NCBI RefSeq assembly: GCF_023053635.1
Contig: NC_086185.1
Coordinates: forward strand, 11,778,501 to 11,842,500
Length of the DNA: 64,000 nucleotides
From: Elgaria multicarinata webbii
Taxonomy: Eukaryota > Chordata > Lepidosauria > Squamata > Anguidae
Direction: 5' to 3'
The translations under genes and the position numbers were made by a program. Below, in pieces: positions 43,645 through 54,649 of this stretch (within the stretch, counting starts at the first letter, position 1; each line of letters begins with the position of its first letter). The notes beneath the pieces are model-generated. The model did no database searches. It was not told the DNA's origin and saw only the letters and a program-made list of their open reading frames with translations.

Positions 43645-46600
43645 AGTCAGAAAACAAGGAGGCTGTGGCATCTACTGCTTCTCTTTCTCACCACCACCAT
43701 GGCCTGGGCCAGAGTGAGAGGCCGGTGAACAAGCAGGTTGCAAGGGTGATGAGGAGGAGCCACTCCAGGGACACTCTTGCCAGTAGGCCATTAGTAGGTG
43801 CCCAACCATGCCTACCTTTGATGCTGGCCCTGCACACAGACATCACTGGACAAGAAAGTCAGTGTCAGGACCACTGGCCAAGGGTAGATGTGAACCCTGG
43901 ACTTTCTACTCCTTTGCTGGGGTCATCTGACACAAGGATCTCCTCAGCCCAATTCGCTTTACCAAAATGTCCTCCTTTATCACAACTGGTTCCAGATCTT
44001 AGATCTAGTTCCCCTTCCTGGGGAGTTCTTACTTGTGCAACAATCCACTCACAGGTATGAACTTGCTCTTCCTGCCCCTGTTCTTGGCCTGACATAGGGC
44101 TAAACTCTACGTAGCATGCAGTTGATCCTTGCTCTTTTATTTTCTCCTGTGTAAGTGTCCAGGGCCCCAATCTGGATCAGAACCACCATATGCAAGTAGG
44201 GGGTTAAACCTTCCCACCCAGTTGCTTCCCCCCCCCTTTAAATTCACCTGCCCTCCCCTGTAGGGGCTAAAATAATCCAAACCAAAATTCCATAGGTGTC
44301 AATCATTGATAGACCCAAGTAAGGAAAAGTCTGTCTCTTGATCTGCTGGTGGAATTGGGGAAATGATACCTCCTTGGCTAGTTAAAGGAGGAGGAGAAAC
44401 ACTGGGTGGGAATGTTTAAAACTCCCCTACCCTAAAATGGCAGCCCAAAGTAGGGAGTTAGAGTTGCCATTTTAATTTCCTGCAGCATCACACACACCCC
44501 AGAGCACTGTGGGAAATTAAAATGGCATCTTGATGACTAGTGCTGATGAGAATGCTGCTGCAGTCATCAGGTGAGCCTGTTGTGGGGTCGTACTGATGTA
44601 AGGGGCACCAGAGGGCAGTGAACATAAACCCTCCATTATCACCAGCATCATTAGCGTCTAGGGTAGCTACGTATACAGCACCAAAGAGAGGAAATGCGTC
44701 CTCTCCCTCCTAAAAAACAAAAACAAAAACAAAAATGGGTTAGGACCCAGATTTACATGTGCAGATTTATTAGAAGCAAAATTGGAAATGATGCCTTTGT
44801 ATTCAATAAAAAAAATACAATGCATCTTTTCATAGCGGGGGAAACAGTGACCAGGGGACCTGTAAATCAGGACGCACGGCCACTTTAAGAACTGCAAGAG
44901 CAAAACAAAAACTCACAGAGAGAAGCTTGCAGCTAGAGAGAATGACAGGAAAAAAATAAAATCTGGGGGCCGGAGGGGTGTGCTCAAGGATGCACAGGTG
45001 CAGAGAAATGTAACGCATGTGTTAAATTCACAGGAAAATGTGCCGCGTGCGGAGCGAGGGTCCCCTTCCGGGCATGATGGCTAGACTCATCCGAGAGGTT
45101 GCTTTGCCTCTCCAAACTTCTGCAACGTGGGCCCAAAAAGTGTTACCTTCATCGCCTAGCAACAGAACCCGGGCAAAAGATGCCACCCTCTCACTTGATT
45201 ATCGCCCCCAGAAAAGAAACAGCCTCATTGAAAAAACAGTGTTTGGGGCTGACGCAAGCAATGGCAGCGTTTCTCGGGCTCTTTCTTTCTTTCCCGATGA
45301 GAGGACGGCACGCCTCAGAACAAAAGAACTGCACGCCTCTGCCAGCCCTTCTTGTGAACCGTTCCCTCTCATTCCTACGCACAGAGATGAAACAAACACA
45401 CACACACACACACGAGAGGTTGGGAGGGGTTTGCACATAAGTTATGGCGAATCCCAGAGTATTGCCAAGGGCCGGTTTTGTATGCTCTTTTGTTTAAGGT
45501 CTTTTTGTCCTGCTCAGCCCAAAACACTTCCAAAGCAGCTTCCATATACTCATTAAAACAAGATGGTGCCTGTCCGTAAGCTTACAACCTGAAAAGACAT
45601 GACACGTAGGAGGAAAGGAAGGAGGCATGAAGAGATGGGAGGGTATTGAATCTTTCAGCAGGGCTGGCAGAATGGCTGGATGGTATGAACCTGCCAGAAC
45701 CAGGTTATGGTGCTGCCTGGCTCAGTCCAGGTTGGGCACCAGCATCTGACATCCTTGGGCATCTGCTAGGGCTCTACCATTCCGAAAGGGCCCAGTGCTG
45801 ATACCTGCCTTGGTCCCCATATGTACTTTTTCTAGCCCAACACAGCTTGGCTAGATCTAGCCAACCTTTTAATGTCCCACAATGCCCCGGTGCTCCCAGC
45901 ACTTCTAAGCATTGTGAGTAATTAAAAAGGGGGACGGCTAAACCTAGCTGCCCAGTGCTGCAAAAACCAGAGGGCCCACCAGATGCCACTGTGGCCGGGG
46001 AAGGAGGCTCATCCCTGGAGCTGATCCTGATGCCAGTGTCATCTGCTTTGGCTCTCCAGGGCAGTGCCAGTCCCAGATTTGGGTGGTGGAGGAGGAAACC
46101 GTGATGCTTTCAGTGTCTGCCATCATCATCCCCACTGCTGCCACTACCCATTTGCTCGCTTCTCCTTGGGCCCCTAATCCGCACCAGCTCTCTTACACTT
46201 ACACACACACACTGGCTCTGCTCTGGAGTATTTTGTGGGCATCTTCCTTAGCTCTGTTTTGCCTGGGATCCTTTTGCCCGATGCATTGAGGCACGTGCTC
46301 TACTGCTGTGCTTATTCTGCACTTTACAGTATATTTAAAGTGTGCGTGTGTGTGTGTAGAAACTAAAATGTGCCACAACCAGCTAAATTCTGTGACACAA
46401 AAAGCTGGATCCTGTGATCAGAATGAATGGTGTAAACCAAACATTTCACATCACTTGTTTGCTTTGCATAATCTTGCTTTCATTTTTCTAGCCTGTGTAT
46501 GTGTGTGGTGTGTGTGTGTGTGCATGCGTGTGTGTGTGTGTATGTGTGTGTATGGGGCATGGAGGCAGGGGATGACGACAAAGAACACGAGGCAAAAAAC

Positions 46601-47100
46601 CTCCCCTGGCTATTGGGTTCCTTGCCTTTAAATAAAAGCTGAGGACCTGGTAAGGTTGGCTCTGTGTTGAAGTTGTCTCCCCACGCTTGAGAAACCAAGA
46701 ACCAAGTCACACAGAGAACGTACAAGTCACACAGAGAATGAATTGGTTGTTGGATGAGTCCCAGTCCGTAACCACTTCATCATGGCATCCAATTGACCAC
46801 ACTTTATTGGCAGAACATCTGGTAGAGCCTAGAGGGGTGTAATGCAAGCATCCTCCACTAGAGGGATAGATTCCCATTGTCAAGGGTTCGCTCATTTCCA
46901 ACATATTAATTAGCTCAGCATTGTGGCAGACTTTGCAGCGTGTGGCCTATTATCTAATGAAGTGTGGCTTGGAAGCATAACATCCATTCATACCGGCGAG
47001 TAACGAATACTCAGGCATACAACTAGTCCATTTGGGGTGGGGACTTCTGAGCAAAGGCACAGTTTCTGCTACACTGGATAGATTGCCTGCCCTCTGTCTA
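43645..47100. other. Unassigned stretch, including a CpG-containing segment
   Basis: No gene is recognised. At 44995-45400 CpG dinucleotides become frequent and one frame stays open from 45038 to 45556 (PQKRNSLIEKTVFGADASNG, RALSFFPDERTARLRTKELH). A CCTAGCAAC motif, an RFX half-site, lies at 45155-45163. This could be a promoter with a first exon or simply unmethylated unique DNA. TG and CA runs occur at about 45398-45413 and 46498-46552. Segment 46895-46985 is unique and AT-rich. Confidence 0.3.
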
Positions 47101-47104
47101 ACGC

Positions 47105-48955
47105 TTTTATGAATCAATCTGGGTTAAAAAACCAACCCCACACCCAACAACAACTCATGTCTATGAATTAATATAGCTTTTATTGTTCTGTCCCAGTATA
47201 TTTTATGATCTGCATTTTCCAAGATTGTTTCGGGTGAGTATGTGTAGCCCGGTGTAGGTTGTTTGATGAGGTTGAATTTGATGGCCAGTTGTTGGTGAAT
47301 TATTTTTGCAGCTGTATTATGTCTGTCCATTCTTGCCAGAATTTTACATCGTCCTGTTACATGGTCTATTGTTTCTTGGAACTGATGACTCTTCCTACAT
47401 AAATTTGTTGTTACACCACTATCTTTTATGTGTCATTCTTCCTATATCCTTTCATAGCTTTTCAATTTTGTTTTCAATTCTGATTTGCCATTTTGGTTTC
47501 GTCTCTAACCTTCTCTGGGTGCTGTTGTTTGTGGGGAGTTCCTGTTTGTTACAGATGAGGATTGCTTTGGCTGCTGCATAGATGACGGTGTACATTTCTT
47601 CTATGTTGCTATCAATATTAAAGTATGTCATGAGTTTACTATTCGTTATGTTTATGAGTTTATGTGTGTCCTTGTTAAACTTTAGTCTGGGTAGTGGGTT
47701 TCTTTTCATCGGGTTAGTTTCTCTCCATTTTGCTAGGTTTGTCTCAATTTCTTCCTTCAGTTGCTGTTCTACGTTCATGTTTCTTGTGTCGTTGTGTGTT
47801 TCAGGTTGTTTTGTTGTCTGGGAATCCCCTGTTCAGGATGTTGTGTCTAGGGTTGCTGTTTCTTCTATGGGTGTTTGTGTGCTTGTTGGTGGTGCATCTG
47901 TGCTTTTCATGTTGGTATGCTGTTGTGCTATTTCTTCTTTGATTTTTTGAAATTTCACGTTCCATTTCCATTATCCTTTTATTGTTGATTATAACTCCTT
48001 TTTTGGTCTATTAGTCTTTGTTCTGTTACAGTCTCCATTAGGTGGGGGTAGATTTCCAGAAAAAGTCCATGAAGTTCTGTTCTGTATCGTGATGGCATTG
48101 TTTCAAGCTGTGTGCTTTTATAGTAACAATGCTTAACATTATGATTCATTTCATCTGACCAAGTTAAGTGTTGCCTTGGGTGTCCTGCCTTGGCGGTCAC
48201 CTTTGGAACAGGCAAAACATGACTGGGGGAGTTTGGGTGGTTATTCTTGTTTTCATAGAATCATAAAGTTGGAAGGGGGCTATAAAGCCATCAAGTCCAA
48301 CCCCCTGCTCAATGCAAGAATCCACCTCAAAGCATCCCTGACAGATGGTTGTCCAGCTGCCTCTTGAATGCCTCTAGTGTTGGAGAGCCCACAACCTCCC
48401 CAGGTCATTGGTTCCATTGTAATATTGTTCTAAGGGTCAGGAAGTTTTTCCTGATGTCCAGCCGGAATCTGGCTTCCTGTAATTTGAGCCCATTACTCCA
48501 TGCCCTGCACTTTGAGATGATCGGGAAGAGATCCTGGACCTCTTCTGTGTGACAACCTTTCAAGTATTTGAAGAATACTATCATGTCTCCCCTTAGTCTT
48601 CTCTTCTCCAAGCTAAACATGACCAGTTCTTTCATTCTCTCCTCATAAGGCTTTGTTTCCAGACCCCTGATCATCCTTCCTTGCCCTCCTCTGAACCCCC
48701 TCCAGCTTGAACGCATCCTTCTTGAAATGTAGTTCATTGCCTGTTCATTTCCAGTTTGGCCAACTGTTAAGTATGTGCAGCATTCTCAGCCTTGATGCTG
48801 CGTGTTCGAGGCTTTTCTTGCAGTTTTTGTAACCATTGTTTCACACTAACAGGGTGGTTAGCCCTGACTAGTGGTGATTGGCTAGGGTCTGCGGGTATGC
48901 CGTGCCCGTGTAACTGTGTAAACAGTTACCCCTTGCAGGATCAGGATCATCATCA
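47105..48955 (-). mobile_element. R4-like LINE fragment, split by a CR1 insertion
   Basis: Minus-strand pieces read AAKIIHQQLAIKFNLIKQPT with YSPETILENADHKIYWDRTI, then LAKWRETNPMKRNPLPRLKF with MYTVIYAAAKAILICNKQEL, then HPRQHLTWSDEMNHNVKHCY. After the CR1 copy a further piece reads KQWLQKLQEKPRTRSIKAEN. I recognise these as motifs of site-specific-type LINEs with a restriction-like endonuclease (R4/Dong group); the YWDR motif sits in the C-terminal endonuclease region. The central reverse transcriptase is absent and the pieces are in different frames, so it is a decayed, internally deleted copy. The hydrophobic plus-strand frame at 47582-47950 is its shadow. Confidence 0.55.
48255..48737 (-). 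mobile_element. CR1 LINE inserted in the R4-like element
   Basis: From the TCATAGAATCATAAAGTTGG end to CTTCTTGAAATGTAG. Encodes [20 protein letters not shown] and [20 protein letters not shown] on the minus strand. More diverged than the copies at 33656 and 53373. Confidence 0.9.
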
Positions 48956-48977
48956 TCATCATCATCATCTATAGTAG

Positions 48978-49442
48978 TGTTAGATCAATGTTCTTTTCAC
49001 CCAAGGACGAGATCCAAACAGCCCTTAAGCACGACTCCACCATTCCAATGACAGAGGGTTCAAAAGCGCTTTATTGATTAGTAATCAAGGCCTGGTCTCT
49101 TCAAAGGGAGCAATCAGACAAAAGACATAGGGAATATGATACAGTATTAAAGCTTTCAAGGGGCAGGGCCCAGTAGCAGCATTAACCAATCAGAACGTAA
49201 CACTGGGGCATAGCTAATTATGCTAAACAGTCCTGTAAACAATACCTTTGGCCTGACAGTAAGTTACAGAGAGTTAACTTCGACACAGACAGCTGGAGCC
49301 AGGACTCTTGTTTATATTAGTAATCAAGGATGCAAGGACGCACACAAGGAGACATTCTCATACAGGGCATTATGACATTTTGCTTGGTGTGCAATGGAGA
49401 TTTTACAGTTTCCTGTTAAAAATGGAGGTGGTTCTGCTAACA
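48978..49442 (-). mobile_element. 3' LTR of an endogenous-retrovirus-type element (fossil)
   Basis: Read on the minus strand, a 465-base unit begins TGTTAGCAG and ends GATCTAACA, with TGTTAG...CTAACA as perfect terminal inverted repeats. An AATAAA signal (plus-strand TTTATT at about 49069-49074) lies about 90 bases before the end, as expected for the U3-R border region. Directly upstream on the minus strand is a polypurine tract, AAAAGGGGGGGAA (49443-49455), the primer for plus-strand synthesis. This fixes the unit as the 3' LTR. The 5' LTR is not in the window. Confidence 0.8.
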
Positions 49443-49990
49443 TTCCCCCCCTTTTAAAGCAATTCAAAACTTAAGCTTGCTAGCTTCTTTTAGATCATCT
49501 GTGGCTAAGGCTTCACAATACAAATACATTTGCTGGTGGATTACAGACTTTGCAAGACTTTTCACAAAAGACAAAATACAGGGAAGGCAAAAAGCAAGGA
49601 TAAACAAAAATCATTACAATGGAACAAAATACAATGCAAGAAATCCCTCTTTTAACTACTCCATATTGGATATTAGCACAATAGTAGGGACAGTGGAGAG
49701 AGAGAAAAGATATAGCTGTTAGACACAGATGTCTGTTTTGGCCCTTTGGTTCATTTCAAGGCGTGACCTTAGGAGCCAAACACTGGTACAAGCATCTTTC
49801 AAGTGAAAGGTTGGGGGTGGGGGGAGTTGAAATCATTGCATCATAAATATCAGCTGATGCAACAATATCATGCTGCAGATAAACTGAAGGTTGACACTTT
49901 TCAATGTGAAAATCCAGCTTCCTGACCAAACATCCAGCAGAAGGAGGTGGGGAAAAGACAATAAGCAATGGAGCACCCGGACTGGCAAGT
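49443..49990 (-). mobile_element. Remnant of the internal region next to the 3' LTR (fossil)
   Basis: The stretch between the polypurine tract and the CR1 copy at 49993 has no similarity to other repeats here and continues from the LTR. It is most simply the 3' end of the retroviral internal region. It is short, broken and not assignable to a named family. The rest of the provirus is missing to the right. Confidence 0.5.
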
Positions 49991-49992
49991 AC

Positions 49993-50402
49993 TAGAATCA
50001 TAGAATCATAGAATCATAGAATAGCAGAGTTGGAAGGGGCCTACAAGGCCATCGAGTCCAACCCCCTGGTCAATGCAGGAATCCACCCTAAAGCATTCCT
50101 GACAGATGGTTGTCCAGCTGCCTCTTGAAGGCCTCGTGGGTGGGAGAGGCCACAACCTCACCAGACAACTGATTCCATTGTTGTACTGCTCTAATAGTCA
50201 GGAAGTTTTTCCTGATGTCCAGCCGGAATCTGGCTTCCTTTAACTTGAGCCCGTTATTCCGTGTCCTGCACTCTGGGAGGATCGAGAAGAGATCCTGGCC
50301 CTCCTCTGTGTGACAACCTTTTAAGTATTTGAAGAGTGCTCTCATGTCTCCCCTCAATCTTCTCTTCTCCAGGTTAAACATGCCCAGTTCTTTCAGTCTC
50401 TG
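49993..50402 (-). mobile_element. CR1 LINE, 3' end
   Basis: Begins with three ATAGAATC-type units and extends to the CCAGTTCTTTCAGTCTC region. Encodes [20 protein letters not shown] on the minus strand. It marks the right border of the retroviral remnant. Confidence 0.95.
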
Positions 50403-50666
50403 TCTCTAGCTGAGAACCTTTGTTACATCACCCAGATACCTCCCACAAAGTGTCCTAATAAACTCAAAAGGACTTTCTCTCTCCTCACTTTCACTTAGCA
50501 CTAAGAGTTGAGACTCAGAACCATTTCAGTTTGCCACTCAGCACCTCCCCGACCTATGGCTGGTCATGTGCATTTATACTCATGTGTAAAATACAGATTT
50601 TCCCCCCTGGAAGGAACCTTCCCAATGCATTCTTGAAGCCCATTCTTGCACATGGAGGTGGGTGCA

Positions 50667-50667
<1 letters not shown>

Positions 50668-50723
<56 letters not shown>

Positions 50724-50732
50724 TTATTTATT
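50668..50732. repeat. (AAT)n microsatellite
   Basis: About 18 AAT units followed by TTTATTTATTTATTTC, the reversed tail of the adjoining L2-like LINE. Confidence 0.95.
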
Positions 50733-51490
50733 TATTTCTTACCCACCTCTCCATTTTGATTGAGGCGGGGAGCAACGGGAAATATAAAATACATAAAACT
50801 GAATTAAAACATAATATAAATCGTTAAGACATCCTAAAAATATTATAAAAACATCCTAAAATTCCACTGGATAGGCCTGCTGGAAGAGATCAGTCTTAAT
50901 AGCTTTCTTAAATGCTAATAGACTGTTAAGTTGACGAGTCTCCAGCAGGCCATTCCACAGTCTGGGAGCAACAGAAGAGAAGGTCCTCTGGGTAATACCT
51001 GTCAGCCTAATTTTGGCTGACTGAAATAGATTCTTCCCAGAGGACCTGAGTGTGTGGGGTGGATTGTATGGGAGAAGGCGATCCCACAGGTAGCCTGAAC
51101 CCAAACCATGTAGGGCTTTAAGGTGATAACCAACACTTTATATTTTGCCCGGAAACTAATTGGCAGCCAGTGAAGAGATTTCAGAACTGGTGTAATGTGG
51201 TCACCCATAGGTGTACCGGTGACCAGCCTGGCTGCCGTATTTTGAACTAGCTGAAGTTTCTGGACTAGGCACAAAAATAGCCCTATGTAGAGCGTATTGC
51301 AGAAGTCAAGCCTCAGAGTTACCAGCGCGTGCATTACCGACTTTAGGTCTTCCGACTCTATGAAGGGGCGCAGATGGCGTATCAGCCGAAGCTGATAGTA
51401 GGCGCTCCTGGCCATCACATCTATCTGGGCTGTCATTTGGAGCGATGGATCCAGGAGCACCTCCAAGCTGCGAACATATAGGACACAATC
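50722..51490 (-). mobile_element. L2-like LINE, end of ORF2 and 3' UTR
   Basis: Minus-strand frames read SLQMTAQIDVMARSAYYQLR, LRLDFCNTLYIGLFLCLVQK, LQLVQNTAARLVTG and LKSLHWLPISFRAKYKVLVI, then RTFSSVAPRLWNGL. This is the C-terminal portion of an L2-like reverse transcriptase protein, in two frames. About 770 bases remain, making it the longest L2 copy. Confidence 0.85.
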
Positions 51491-52005
51491 CAGCCCAAAT
51501 CAAGTGAGTTTTTTTTAAAAAAAAAACAAATAAATAAATAAATCCCATTGATTTCAGTAAGAGGGATTTAAGGATCTGCATCACTCTCCTATTGAAATCA
51601 ATGGGCCTCTGCATTGAGTGAGGAATCCATGCTCAATCCTTCTTGTACCAAATCTGGGGGAGGTTCTCATGACTTTGAATGCATTGAAAGAACATGCGAA
51701 GAGCAGTGGCAGCAGTGGTGTAGCAAAACGTCAGCTTGCAGGGATGCTGCACCAGTACTATTTCATTAGCAGGGATCCTGGCATCATCTGTTACCCCTCA
51801 GAATCCCTTGTTCCCTCTGAGCTTAGCTGCAATCTTCACAGTAGTTTGGAGGGTGGGGGGTTAAGAATTTTCTCAGAAACAATATATAGTTGGGAGGTGT
51901 CCCTGTTGCAATGAAAAGTATTTCAGGGTGGCCTGATCTTGAATGGACAATTAAGACCCTTCATCTGTACAAGAAATGATGGCGATGAAACCAGTTAGAA
52001 CCCAT

Positions 52006-52112
52006 GGAGGCTGGTGGCTCTGATTTCAGTGGGGCTTCAAATCCACTCTGGGTTGCAGTCAGAAACTAGCCAGAATTCAAACAGAGCTATTCAAGGTGCT
52101 GAACCTATCCAA
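52006..52112. mobile_element. Left half of a family D MITE
   Basis: GGAGGCTGGTGGCTCTGATT, TCAGTGGGGCTTCAAATCCA and GGTGCTGAACC match the left arm of the units at 36056 and 36304. It ends about 55 bases before the candidate exon at 52169. Confidence 0.6.
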
Positions 52113-52168
52113 AACCTTAGTCATGTTCCATATTTTAACATTTCCTCCTTTCCGCCCCTCCACCTCAG

Positions 52169-52392
52169 CAATAACGATGAGCTGTATGAAACTGAAGTTG
52201 AAGAATTCTTGTGCGACGTCGTGAAGACCCAAGAGAATGGAGACAGTGACAATGGTGAGAAAGAGGAGTATCGTGATGACAAAATGGACTCTGGCTCAGA
52301 AAATTCAAATGGAACTGGTTTTGAACAGCCTGCCGCTGAAACACATACCTCCCATGAAGCTGCTAGTCCACAAGAAATGACCCAGAAAACAC
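52169..52392 (+). CDS. Candidate exon 3 of the unidentified gene, acidic
   Basis: A 224-base segment begins after an excellent polypyrimidine tract and acceptor (TTTCCGCCCCTCCACCTCAG) and ends at the donor ACAC|GTATGT. The single long frame reads NNDELYETEVEEFLCDVVKT, then ENGDSDNGEKEEYRDDKMDS and FEQPAAETHTSHEAASPQEM. It is strongly acidic, rich in Glu, Asp, Ser and Asn, unlike the transposon-derived frames here. It takes two bases from the preceding exon and leaves one, matching 39613 and 56560. It resembles the disordered acidic tails of chromatin or germ-cell proteins only in composition. I do not recognise it. Exons between 39613 and here may have been missed. Confidence 0.45.
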
Positions 52393-52554
52393 GTATGTTT
52401 TCTACTCTCCTAATTGGCCAATAGATTACAAACTTGGGGCCCTGCAAGGAATTGTGTGTGGGGGGGGGAGGAGGATAAATGACTGCTGAGTTCTGGGGCT
52501 AGTTGAATAGCTTCCTGCTCACTTGCCCCATCACCCCCAGAAGTCTAGCACAGT

Positions 52555-52688
52555 CTTCTCCAACCTGGTGCCCTCCAGATACTTTGGACTTCAGCTCCCA
52601 GCATTCTTGACCATTGCCCATACTAGCTTGGGCTGGTGTTAGCTGAAATCCCAAACATCTGGAGGACACCAGGTTGGAGAAGGCCAAT
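52555..52688. mobile_element. Fold-back element, family E, with both full arms
   Basis: CTCCAACCTGGTGCCCTCCA at the left and TGGAGGACACCAGGTTGGAG at the right are nearly perfect inverted ends. GGACTTCAGCTCCCAGCATT lies inside. A second, partial unit is at about 52862-52960. Confidence 0.75.
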
Positions 52689-53372
52689 TTGATGAAGTTC
52701 TTGCTAAGTAAGCAAGAAACGGGTTGTGTTGGACCCAAACCTTAGTGGTACAGTATGGGTTTAAAGGGTTTGTTCATCTCTCCCTGTCCCCTGAAATATA
52801 AGGGAAAATTTGGAAAGGATGTACAGGCAGGGGATGTATGCCTTACGTAAGGCATTCTGACACTTTAAGTCAGGGGTAGGTAATGTTTTGGACTAAAACT
52901 CCCATCATCCTTGACCACTGACCAACCTGGATGGGGCTGATGGGAGTGCTTTCAGAACCCTCAGGTTGTTTGGGTTTTTATATATATATATAAACATTCT
53001 AAGCCAATCTGAAGGGTTCACCTCTAAGTAGCAACTACGTTCCTTCCTGGAAAGTTACTATTTCTTAGTCCTAGATTCCATTTTTGGCGAGCTGCCTCCA
53101 AAGTCGCTGATCAAGATCAGACTTTTGTTTCCGAAGCCACCACATCCTCTGCAAAGACCGCAAACAAAGCAGCCATTGATTTTCACTGAAGTAAGTGAAC
53201 TGCGATCTATGTTTCAGATTTACACAGGGTGGGCGTAGTATCGGAGCTTTGCGTAAGCAGAGTTAGCAGACCTCTGTATCTGGCACAATTTTTACAGGGG
53301 AAGGAAGGACAGAATACAAATATCCCAGGTGGTGACCACAGCTAGATGGATGCTTAAGGCCGACAGAGGTTC

Positions 53373-54010
53373 ATATAATCATAGAAGAGTAGAATTGGAA
53401 GGGGCCTCTAAGGCCATCGAGTCCAACCCCCTGGTCAATGCAGGAATCCACCCTAAAGCATCCCTGACAGATGGTTGTCCAGCTGCCTCTTGAAGGCCTC
53501 TAGTGTGGGAGAGCCCACAACCTCCCTAGGTAACTGATTCCACCGTTGCACTGCTCTAACAGTCAGGAAGTTTTTCCTGATGTCCAGCCGGAATCTGGCT
53601 TCCTTTAACTTGAGCCCGTTATTCCGTGTCCTGCACTCTGGGAGGATCGAGAAGAGATCCTGGCCCTCCTCTGTGTGACAACCTTTTAAGTATTTGAAGA
53701 GTGCTATCATGTCTCCCCTCAATCTTCTCTTCTCCAGGCTAAACATGCCCAGTTCTTTCAGTATCTCTCCTCATAGGGCTGTTTCCAGACCCCTGATCAT
53801 CCTGGTTGCCCTCCTCTGAACACGCTCCAGCTTGTCTGTGTCCTTCTTGAATTGTGGAGCCCAGAACTGGATGCAATACTCAAGATGAGGCCTAACCAGG
53901 GCTGAACAGATGGGAACCAGTACCTCATGTGATTTGGAAGCTATACTTCTATTAATGCAGTCCAAAATAGCTTTTGCTTTTTAGAAGTATAGCTTCCAAA
54001 TCGCGCGAGG
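53373..54010 (-). mobile_element. CR1 LINE with an inverted 5' end
   Basis: About 610 bases in normal layout encode [20 protein letters not shown] and [20 protein letters not shown] on the minus strand. At the 5' end, 53983-54010 is an inverted copy of 53923-53950 (GATTTGGAAGCTATACTTCT and its complement), giving a 28-bp hairpin with three mismatches. Inversions at the 5' end are a known by-product of target-primed reverse transcription (twin priming). Here the inverted part duplicates sequence still present in the main part. Confidence 0.9.
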
Positions 54011-54289
54011 TTCCTGCATAATCTCCAGTTCAGGGACAATCATGACTGCCTCAGGATCCCCTTAGGATGGAGACATGCCCAATGCTTGCTTCAACCACAG
54101 AGACTGGGTCTAAAAAATAAGGCTGCCATCAGTCTAGGTGGGAATCTCCATCACTGCTGGGGGGGAAGCCGTTTGCACTTGGGGATTTCCCAATATGGTT
54201 TGCTGCTTGAGGCAAAGGTCTAAATCCCCCGTCCATTCCATGTAGAGAAACAAGCCAGACTAGCAGTGAAATCTTCTTTGAATGGTGGC

Positions 54290-54625
54290 TGCCTCTTAGG
54301 CAACAAAAGAGAGGGCCTTTTCAGTGGTGGCCCCCCAATTGTGGAATGATCTCCCCGACGAGGCTTGCCTGGCACCAACACTGGCACCAACACTTCCGGC
54401 GCCAGGTCAAGACTTTTCTCTTCTCCCAGGCAGTTAACAACCCATGCCAAGCTTTTAACTGACCCCAGGATAGTTTGTTTAAAATGGATATTGTTGTTTT
54501 TATGCTTTTGATGGTTTTAAATTTTTATATTTGTTTTTAATGTTCACTGCTTTTAACTGTTGTAAACTGCCCAGAGAGCTTCGGCTATGGGGCAGTATAT
54601 AAATGATAATGATGATAATAATAAT
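54290..54625 (+). mobile_element. L2-like LINE, 3' end
   Basis: GGTGGCCCCCCAATTGTGGA to TTCTCTTCTCCCAGGCAGTT and the tail TGCCCAGAGAGCTTCGGCTA, then AAT units. This is the uninterrupted version of the 3' UTR at 37600-37966. A small repeat of GGCACCAACACT is present near 54370. Confidence 0.75.
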
Positions 54626-54649
54626 TAATAATAATAATAATAATAATAG

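Noticed and set aside
47582-47950. Hydrophobic 122-codon plus-strand frame that looks like a membrane protein
   Set aside because: It is antisense to R4-like LINE coding sequence, which explains its openness and its composition.
50856-51490. Plus-strand reading of the L2-like region as a host gene
   Set aside because: The minus strand encodes clear LINE motifs (LVQNTAARLVTG, LHWLPISFRAKY). The plus-strand frames have none.
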